Positions 58,202 to 64,000 of a DNA stretch of 64,000 bases are shown piece after piece (the stretch's first letter is position 1; the number at the start of each line of letters is the position of its first letter). The position numbers and the translations under genes are program-made. Source of the DNA: Rutidosis leptorrhynchoides (lineage: Eukaryota; Streptophyta; Magnoliopsida; Asterales; Asteraceae); contig NC_092335.1 of assembly GCF_046630445.1 (NCBI RefSeq), forward strand, positions 34,498,501-34,562,500, in the 5' to 3' direction. The notes beneath the pieces are model-generated. The model did not search any database. It was given only the letters and a program-made list of their open reading frames with translations, and was not told where the DNA came from.

Positions 58202-58729
58202 ACGAATGGGAACCGTTTGATGTATCCTCTTTCCAACTTCACCATCAAGAATAGACTCATGTGCCATCTCAGATGAACATGATTGATCCTCATCATCACA
58301 TAACCGTTCTTCATTTGCCACGTCTTGCTCCTGATTGTTCTCAAGCTCTACAGTTCATAAGATACACATATATGAGAACACGTAGTATCTGTATCAACAT
58401 TTGATGGTATTGCGAGAACTAAAAGTACCACGTGTTTTTGAAGAATCATCCCAATTCTGAGCAAGTCTCGACATTCTTCTTGAAAAGCACGTGCGATAAT
58501 CTCATCATTCTCAAAATTCACATTATTCAAAAGCTCATCATTCTTAAAAGCACTGCAATAATTCAAAAATCTCATTGTTTTCAACATTCGGCTCACGATA
58601 AGACTAGATAAATCTAGTCTGATAACGAGTAAAAACACCAGGTGATCCACTGTTTGTTACCGAGCAAACTTTAATAACATGATGAAGTCCCCATCTAACA
58701 ACATCTGGATCTCGTTCCTGAACAACCAT
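58202..58729 (-). pseudogene. OTU-type deubiquitinase gene, N-terminal fragment (OTU9/10/11-like)
   Basis: The start is MVVQERDPDVVRWGLH at 58729, followed by SGSPGVFTRYQ, FENDEIIARAFQEE (near 58525) and ESILDGEVGKRIHQTVPI (near 58240). These blocks occur in this order upstream of the catalytic domain in plant OTU cysteine proteases such as Arabidopsis OTU9-type proteins (from memory). The blocks lie in different frames: one shift after TRYQT (about 58622), another after FQEE. The fragment ends at a good donor (CGT|GTAAGT). A possible 5'-UTR exon with donor TTCAAG|GTATTC lies near 58977-59030. The catalytic Cys/His exons are not found down to 57500, so this looks like a broken gene. Confidence 0.65.
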
Positions 58730-60225
58730 CTTCATATACAACTTTTATACCTACACTAATCAAGGTTCATTAATCAGCTAATTGAAAATTAAACCAAAGG
58801 GCCTACCGCCCAGTGGTATCGAGTTAACCCTAGACCTAATTTTATTCATAAGAGCATAACAAACAAATTTAATCCAACAACGCAGACTTTCGAATTATAA
58901 ACGAAATTACCGCGTATATAATTATAATTATAATTATCATTATGATTAGTTCAAATTAGAAAAAAATTAAGAATACCTTGAAATTATAATCCAGCCAAAC
59001 GTAAAAGGCATAAGAAGGAAATAATGAGCAGAGTGTGAACGCCCCTTTATAGGTTTCTAAATTAATTACAAAAAATATTTGAATGTGAAATTAGAATAAA
59101 AAGAACATAAAAAATGTGGGGGAGGTTCAGTCTTTAACAATCATATCGGCAGCATTCCTGAAAATCAGTTACGTGTGTGGCACCCATTTTGAATAATCTG
59201 GAGGAAGATGATGCTTAAACGGAACTGTTTAACTGTGATTACGTGTCGTTAAAGTTCAAGCCCCCAGCTATTTATAGTGGCATATGAAGTACTCCGTATG
59301 AACTGCCTAAGAATGGCCCAAACAAGTTGGTGAGCGGGCTCAACACAAACATGGCCCGTAGGTTATGTAATAAAACCCACACATAATTCGTTATGAAGTT
59401 GTTCATTTTTTTTATATTCCTTTTTTTTTTTTTTGAAGTAAGCACTTTGGTTAACAGGCTTAGAAGTTTTTGATTTTTAATAATAAACTCACACATTTAC
59501 GGTCACAAATTATTCTATGATTTTACGCGCATTTATCACATCTCAAAACTTGAACCTTCTGTCTCAAATGATCAACTAAGTACCGTTTGGCACTAATCTT
59601 TTGCTCAGAACAGCAAAAGAAAAAACGTAGTTATAAAAAAGGAGGATCAAGAGTGCAATAGCTATAGCTTTTTGCAATTTTTTAACTCCATTACAATATA
59701 CAAAGTTATAAGAATTTTTAATTTTTATAAGCTATTTCCAGCTGTTCATGGTTTATTTTGAAGAGTGCATTAGTTTTTGAAGGAGGGAAGAGAGTATCTA
59801 ATATAGTTTATTTGTAATTGTAAATTAAGATTAAGATGAGACTGTGAATTGCATGTGAAGAAATTGTAATTATGTGTATTTTCTAGTACAACTATTGTTT
59901 CTAACGTCAATCATTCTTTATTATAACTAAATAAACCTGTAACCGTGATAAAAACTATACATTTTTTTAACTATTGCTAGCTGCTGTTCAAGGTTTATAT
60001 CTACCGTGAGTCATACGTCCACCAATGAGAGTGCGTCTACTATTTTATTTACCAACCCAACCAAAACGCTAATAGTCAAAAGTCAATGTAATATTTATTT
60101 TCTAGCATTATTGTACAATAGAAAAAAATAATTATGTCTGTAAGTCATCATCATAATAAATGTATAGAAATACTACACACCATTACACCCTCATTTCCTT
60201 AGCAGCAACGACCATATATTCCAAA
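58730..60225. other. Intergenic region between the OTU fragment and the AAA-ATPase gene
   Basis: The part next to 58729 may hold a 5'-UTR intron and first exon of the OTU gene. GGGCCTACCGCCCAGTGG (58800-58817) resembles a pol III A-box as in SINE heads, but no B-box follows. The remainder is AT-rich with no supported ORF. Confidence 0.5.
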
Positions 60226-61983
60226 ATGTCAACGGAATCGAAACTCACGACGGCCAAAACAATCATCTCCACCGTAGGTTCCGTCGCTGCCGCCGCGATG
60301 GTCGTTCGCAGCGTTTCTCAGGATTACTTACCACCCGAACTCCGTGACTACTTTTACCTCACCTTTCGTCATTTCATCAACAAGTTCTCCACTCAGGTAA
60401 ATATTGATCGAGTTTTAGATTAATTTTGAATAATAATAATAATAATAAGATCGAACTCTAATTTATCTATTTGGTTATTTCTTTTTTATAAAAATACAAT
60501 GATCAATGATTTTTAGTATTGAATTTGATGGCCGGCAGTTGACCATGGTGATTTACGAGTTTGAGGGCTTCAGCGACAACGAAATATATACCGCGACACA
60601 GAGTTATCTCGCAGCTCGGATCTCATCCCATGTCGACCGTTTAAAGGTAACTAAATCTCCCAACGAAACACAAATCCACGTGGCAATGGAAATCAATGAA
60701 GAGTATACGGATACTTATAAGGGTGCTAAGTTTACTTGGTCACTTGTACAAAAAAAGAAACCATCTAGAGAGTACTACACTCATGATGAAACCGGTCGGA
60801 CTACAAGATCTGATCTTCGATCGTTAGAACTAACATTTCATCGAAAACATAAAGATCTAGCGCTGAACGACTACATACCATATATAGTAACCGATGCGAA
60901 AACAAGGAAACAGCAAGAGAAAACCGTGAAGTTGTTTACGGTCGAACGAAAGACTAGTTATACGAGGTATCCAACAGCATGGACTTCGGTCAATCTTGAC
61001 CATCCGGCGAGCTTTGCTACAGTTGCAATGGAGAGTGGCATGAAGGAGAAAGTGATTAAAGATTTGGATCAGTTTTTGAGTAGAAGAGAGTATTATCGAA
61101 AAGTGGGAAAGGCATGGAAGAGAGGATATTTGTTGTACGGCCCACCTGGGACAGGAAAATCAAGCTTGATTGCAGCTATGGCGAATTACTTGAAATTTGA
61201 TATATATGACTTGGAGTTGACTAATATCACTTCAAATTCCGAGTTGAGGAGGTTGTTGGTGGCAACTGCTAACCGTTCGATACTTGTGATTGAGGATATT
61301 GATTGCTCCGTTGAGTTGCATGATCGGGATGATACTGAATCCGCACAAGTTTTAGCTCAAAGAAACCAAAGGCGGAGTTATGAGGAAGAAAACAAGGTTA
61401 GTACTTCTTCTTTAGGACAAATTTAAATCCTAATTTTAATAATTATAAGCAATTAAGCTCACATTAGGTTAATTTATAATATGCAAGTTTAGAAATTGTG
61501 ATGTACGGAAATGAGATATTTAACAACAATTGTGTGGATTAGGTGACACTATCAGGGTTTCTTAATTTCATAGACGGGTTATGGTCAAGTTGTGGAGACG
61601 AAAGGATCATCATTTTTACGACAAACAGAAAGGACAAGCTAGATCCTGCACTTCTTCGGCCAGGTCGTATGGACGTTCACATCCATTTGTCGTATTGCAC
61701 GTCGAATGGTTTCCGTCTACTAACTTCAAACTATCTTCGTATCACCGAACACAAACTTTTTCAAGAAATTGAAGATTTGATAGACGAGGTGGAGATTACC
61801 CCTGCTGAGGTGGCAGAGCAACTTCTCAAGGATAACGACCCTGGCGTGGCGCTTAAGGGGCTCATTGAGTTTTTTGATGTTAAGAGGAAGGAGAAAGAAG
61901 AGTCCAAAGTAAAGAAAGATGAAATGCTTGCAAAAGAGAATGAAAAGAAACAGATTGAGAATGGTAATGAAGTTTTTAACTAA
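60226..61983 (+). CDS. BCS1-like AAA-ATPase gene, three exons
   Basis: Predicted exons are 60226-60396, 60539-61396 and 61543-61983, with introns of 142 and 146 bp. All junctions are phase 0 with GT-AG borders (CAG|GTAAAT, GGCAG|TTG, AAG|GTTAGT, TTAG|GTGAC). The product is 489 residues, normal for plant AAA-ATPase ASD/BCS1-like proteins. The N-terminus has one hydrophobic segment (about residues 10-27), as in membrane-anchored members. The AAA-associated region follows, then Walker A GPPGTGKS (258-265), Walker B ILVIEDID (305-312), and sensor and arginine-finger regions in exon 3 (IIIFTTNRKDKLDPALLRPGRMD). The C-terminus is Lys/Glu-rich. The start MSTESKL fits the family better than the in-frame upstream ATG at 60160. 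It looks intact. Substrate and organelle are not shown by the sequence. Confidence 0.92.
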
Positions 61984-62422
61984 ACTGCTCGATACTTAAT
62001 TTTATGAGCAGATTATTAAGAATCACAATGTACCTTGATTACTTTTAGTTCTTGTCAATAATCAAAATGAAAGCAAGCCAAATTAGGGGATTTGATGCAA
62101 TTTAAATACACTTTGGGCGACTTTTAATCCATTTATTTTTCCATCATAGTTCATTTTTTTAAAAATGCACCCGTCTATTCCATTAAAGAGTATGCATAAC
62201 TTGTATATTTTGATATGAATCTATGACCTATGATTAACTGAGTTTTATAATCATACAACATGCCCTTTAAATGCAAATAAATTTAAAACACAGATCGATC
62301 AAATATTATATCATATCCAAATCATTCATGAAATATATACACAGGGAGAAAGGTGAATGATCAACTAACTAAATCAAATGAAAACCAAAATTGCTAATTA
62401 TGAACAAAATATACGCAGATAA
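61984..62422. other. 3' flank of the AAA-ATPase gene
   Basis: AT-rich sequence probably containing the 3' UTR. I see nothing else. It ends at the copia LTR. Confidence 0.6.
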
Positions 62423-63129
62423 TGTTGGAGTATGGAGTCGTTAAACAAACAAGAAAACTGAATCTGGGCTGTGATGCGGCGCATCATAGGTGGATGCGGC
62501 GCATCTATGCAAGCAAAATGGTTCGAAGGTTTTGGATGCGGCGTTTCAAGCTGATATGGCGCATCAAAGGGCAGAGATGCGGCGCATCTCCTTCAGATGC
62601 GGTGCATCTGATGCCAGTTCTTGAATCTGCATTCGTGGAAAGCAAAGGGATGCGGCGCATCGCCTGCCTGTCAGCAAGTTGTCAACTTGCACACTTGACA
62701 TCCGAGCATGCTTAGCCTACCTTTCACTTTTGGTGCAAAGTTGGATACTTTACACCTATAATTAGGGTTGTGATCATGCCAATACAAGGTGTAAAGCATG
62801 ACTAGTTGGTTCTAAGTTGATGATTACTAGCACACTTGAAGATCAAGTGAAGTTTGGTTGTTCTTGTTCTCTCCTATATATAGAACTCATTGTATGCAAT
62901 TGTAACACACCACATACAAATATTCAGAAAATAAACACTCTCTAGTTGGTCCGTGGACTAAAGCAATCACAACGATTGCATATAACCACGTTATATCTTG
63001 TGTCGATTTATTTTTTCGCATTTATTATCTTTCGTTCATTAAGTGGGTTTGAGTGATCTTGATAGTATCACTACTCGGCTAGTAATCTTGTAGAATTACT
63101 AGCGTTGTTTGGGTCCTAATATCCTAACA
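62423..63129 (+). repeat. 5' LTR of the Tork-type element
   Basis: 707 bp with TGTTGG...CTAACA ends. The U3 part contains the GATGCGGCGCATC palindrome array. A TATA-like CTATATATAG lies near 62874, about 255 bp before the end. Confidence 0.88.
62473..62661 (+). repeat. Seven copies of the GATGCGGCGCATC palindrome
   Basis: Copies start at 62473, 62493, 62535, 62553, 62576, 62596 and 62649. Four are exact and three have one to three changes. Each has 6-bp arms around one central G (GATGCG-G-CGCATC). Spacing is irregular (18-53 bp), so this is a dispersed motif and not a tandem repeat. Confidence 0.92.
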
Positions 63130-63166
63130 ACTGGTATCTAGAGCACAAGGTTTCATTAAGGGAACG

Positions 63167-64000
63167 ATGGCGGAAGATGGGAAGTTTAGAATCGACCGAT
63201 TCGATGGGAGAGACTTTGGCTTTTGGAAGATGCAAATTGAAGATTACTTGTATAAAAAGAAGCTACACCAACCCTTGTTAGAGACCAAGCCCGAAAGCAT
63301 GGACGATGCCGATTGGACGCTTTTGGATCGTTAAGCTTTGGGTGCTATTCGTCTTTCACTTGCTAAGAACGTTGCATACAATGTTGTGAATGAGAAGACG
63401 ACGTTTGCTTGCTTGAAAGCACTCTCTAACATGTATGAGAAACCTACAGCTGCAAATAAGGTATTTCTCATGCGTCAATTGTTCAATACTAAGATGAAGG
63501 AAGGTATGAGTGCAACGGATCATATCAATGAATTTAATAATATCGTTCCAAGGCTTGAATCGGTAGAGATTAAGTTTGATGATGAACTAAAAGCACTTAT
63601 CTTGCTTTCATCATTACCGGAAAGTTGGTCGGGTACGGTTACCACAGTTAGTAGCTCTACGGGAACTACTAAGCTAGCGTTTGAAGCTATAAGGGATTTG
63701 ATTCTTGGTGAAGATACTCGTAGGAGAAACTCGGGAGAATCAACGTCCGGTTCTTTGTTAAGTACCGACAACCGGGGTAGAAAATTTGAACGCGGTGAGA
63801 AGAAGGGTAGGAAGAAGTCTAAGAAGAGGAATTCATCGAAAGATAGAAGTGAAGTTACTTGTTGGGGTTGCAATCAAAAAGGGCACTTTCAAAGGAATTG
63901 CATAAATGGTTCCGCGAAAGGTGTAAACTTGGCCGAAGGGGAAATTGATGATGCACTTTTGTGTAGTGTTGAAAATTCTATGGAGTCTTGGATTTTGGAT
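63167..64000 (+). pseudogene. Tork-type gag with one stop (partial)
   Basis: It starts MAEDGKFRIDRFDGRDFGFW. The N-terminal domain, gag core (FLMRQLFNTKMKEGMSATDHINEF) and knuckle CWGCNQKGHFQRNC (about 63860) are all in one frame. A TAA at 63332 (LLDR-stop-ALG) falls where this family usually has Gln, consistent with CAA to TAA. The frame then stays open to the window end, where SWILD begins the protease motif. Except for the stop it looks functional. Confidence 0.88.

Larger units (their letters stand above)
62423..64000 (+). mobile_element. Ty1/copia Tork-type element, 5' part (runs off the window)
   Basis: The LTR starts TGTTGGAG at 62423 and ends ATCCTAACA at 63129. The primer site TGGTATCTAGAGC follows at 63132 and gag starts at 63167. 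The right end is beyond the window, so the target duplication is untested. Confidence 0.9.

Overview
The window is plant nuclear DNA dominated by nested LTR retrotransposons, with few host genes. It suggests a eudicot, probably Asteraceae: the envelope-like Sirevirus ORF and the Athila and Tekay proteins resemble families I know mainly from that group. This is inference. The host genes have plant-type introns, a BCS1-like AAA-ATPase and an F-box/FBA protein.

Layout. 1-11612 is a Ty3/gypsy Tekay chromovirus. Its 5' LTR is cut by the window edge. It carries two extra ORFs before gag, an acidic ORF and a captured F-box/Sel1-like gene fragment, then a gag-pol frame broken only by four stop codons. 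11613-19198 and 31781-37500 are one Ty1/copia Sirevirus with gag, pol, an envelope-like ORF and a 3' LTR. It is split by an Athila gypsy element (19199-31780) flanked by perfect 5-bp target duplications GTATC. That Athila lacks a recognisable protease and has a small CCHC ORF after pol. 37637-38285 and 51522-52156 are the two halves of one host F-box gene on the minus strand. They are separated by a Ty1/copia Tork element (38286-51516, minus, target duplication AATAA). The Tork element holds a young, internally deleted Tekay-like element (38498-45450) whose LTRs contain four GC palindromes. 52157-53780 holds the F-box promoter, a Stowaway MITE and another inverted-repeat element. 53781-57090 is a degraded minus-strand copia. 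57091-62422 is host sequence: microsatellites, an N-terminal fragment of an OTU-type deubiquitinase gene (minus), and a complete three-exon BCS1-like AAA-ATPase gene (plus). 62423-64000 is the start of a second Tork-type copia whose LTR has seven copies of a 13-bp palindrome.

Order of events, from nesting and LTR divergence counted by eye: the Sirevirus came first, then the Tekay at its 5' end (about 19 differences in 1760 bp) and the Athila in its 3' half (5 differences in about 1770 bp, plus an anomalous terminal 55 bp). Independently, Tork entered the F-box gene (6 differences in about 215 bp), then the Tekay-like element entered Tork (10 differences in 2344 bp).

The most interesting candidate is the Sirevirus. 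A short motif, TCGACCGA, is clustered in the gag leader, in the LTR next to the TATA box, in a second promoter-like block with its own TATA box before the envelope-like ORF, and in the intron-like leader of that ORF. This suggests that the element drives its third ORF from an internal promoter resembling the LTR promoter.
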